Notes under the pieces: model-generated
The model's database searches: none
Told to the model about the DNA's origin: nothing
Seen by the model: only the letters and a program-made list of their open reading frames with translations
In this document: positions 13,371 to 13,378 of the stretch, piece by piece
How positions within the stretch are numbered: the stretch's first letter is position 1
Layout: every line of letters begins with the position of its first letter
DNA from: Candidatus Rifleibacteriota bacterium
Lineage (GTDB): Bacteria; Riflebacteria; Ozemobacteria; Ozemobacterales; Ozemobacteraceae
Direction: 5' to 3'
Length of the DNA stretch: 13,378 bases
NCBI GenBank assembly: GCA_017526725.1
Contig: JAFXRA010000184.1
Span: 1-13,378 of the forward strand
Made by a program: the position numbers and the translations under genes

Positions 13371-13378
13371 ATTATTAC

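Overview
The window is bacterial DNA, A+T-rich by eye, with compact genes, Shine-Dalgarno sites of the AGGAG type and extended -10 promoters of the form TGnTATAAT. A Maf/DUF115 motility-associated glycosyltransferase and a PseF-type CMP-pseudaminate synthase point to a bacterium that decorates flagellin or another surface polymer with nonulosonic acids. This suits spirochaetes, Clostridia, Campylobacterota or several poorly cultured host-associated phyla. I cannot fix the taxon from the sequence. No phage genes, transposase, CRISPR array, rRNA or tRNA were seen.

Left region (1-5531): the end of a surface-type protein, then a strong hairpin/U-tract terminator at 163-199. A new transcription unit begins from an extended -10 at 214-222. 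It reads maf-like glycosyltransferase, hutH, an unknown 170-residue gene that overlaps the hutH stop, and hutI. All run in the same direction with gaps of at most about 20 bases. hutH and hutI are the first and third steps of histidine degradation; hutU (step 2) and the formiminoglutamate steps are absent here. The unknown gene lies between the two hut genes.

Middle region (5532-8040): a 383-base non-coding block packed with hairpins, short direct repeats and a MITE-like inverted repeat. It is followed by a two-helix membrane protein (+) and a multi-spanning acyltransferase (-) whose stop codons overlap tail to tail on the palindrome CTAG. A second non-coding block ends in another hairpin-forming repeat that abuts the start of the next gene.

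Right region (8041-13378): a type I-beta DAHP synthase (entry to aromatic biosynthesis); a small exported acidic protein on the minus strand with one EF-hand/dockerin-like calcium loop; and, from a shared divergent promoter region, a pseF-like cytidylyltransferase. Next come an ornithine cyclodeaminase/mu-crystallin family oxidoreductase and, convergent to it, a 602-residue fusion of a LicC-like nucleotidyltransferase with a class I/II PLP enzyme. These last genes look like part of a surface-decoration locus that continues beyond the right edge.

The most interesting items are the nucleotidyltransferase-PLP fusion (perhaps making and activating an amino-alcohol phosphate), the unknown gene inside the hut unit, the Cys-Ser-Gly in place of Ala-Ser-Gly at the HutH cofactor site, the EF-hand-loop exported protein, and the clustered non-coding repeats.
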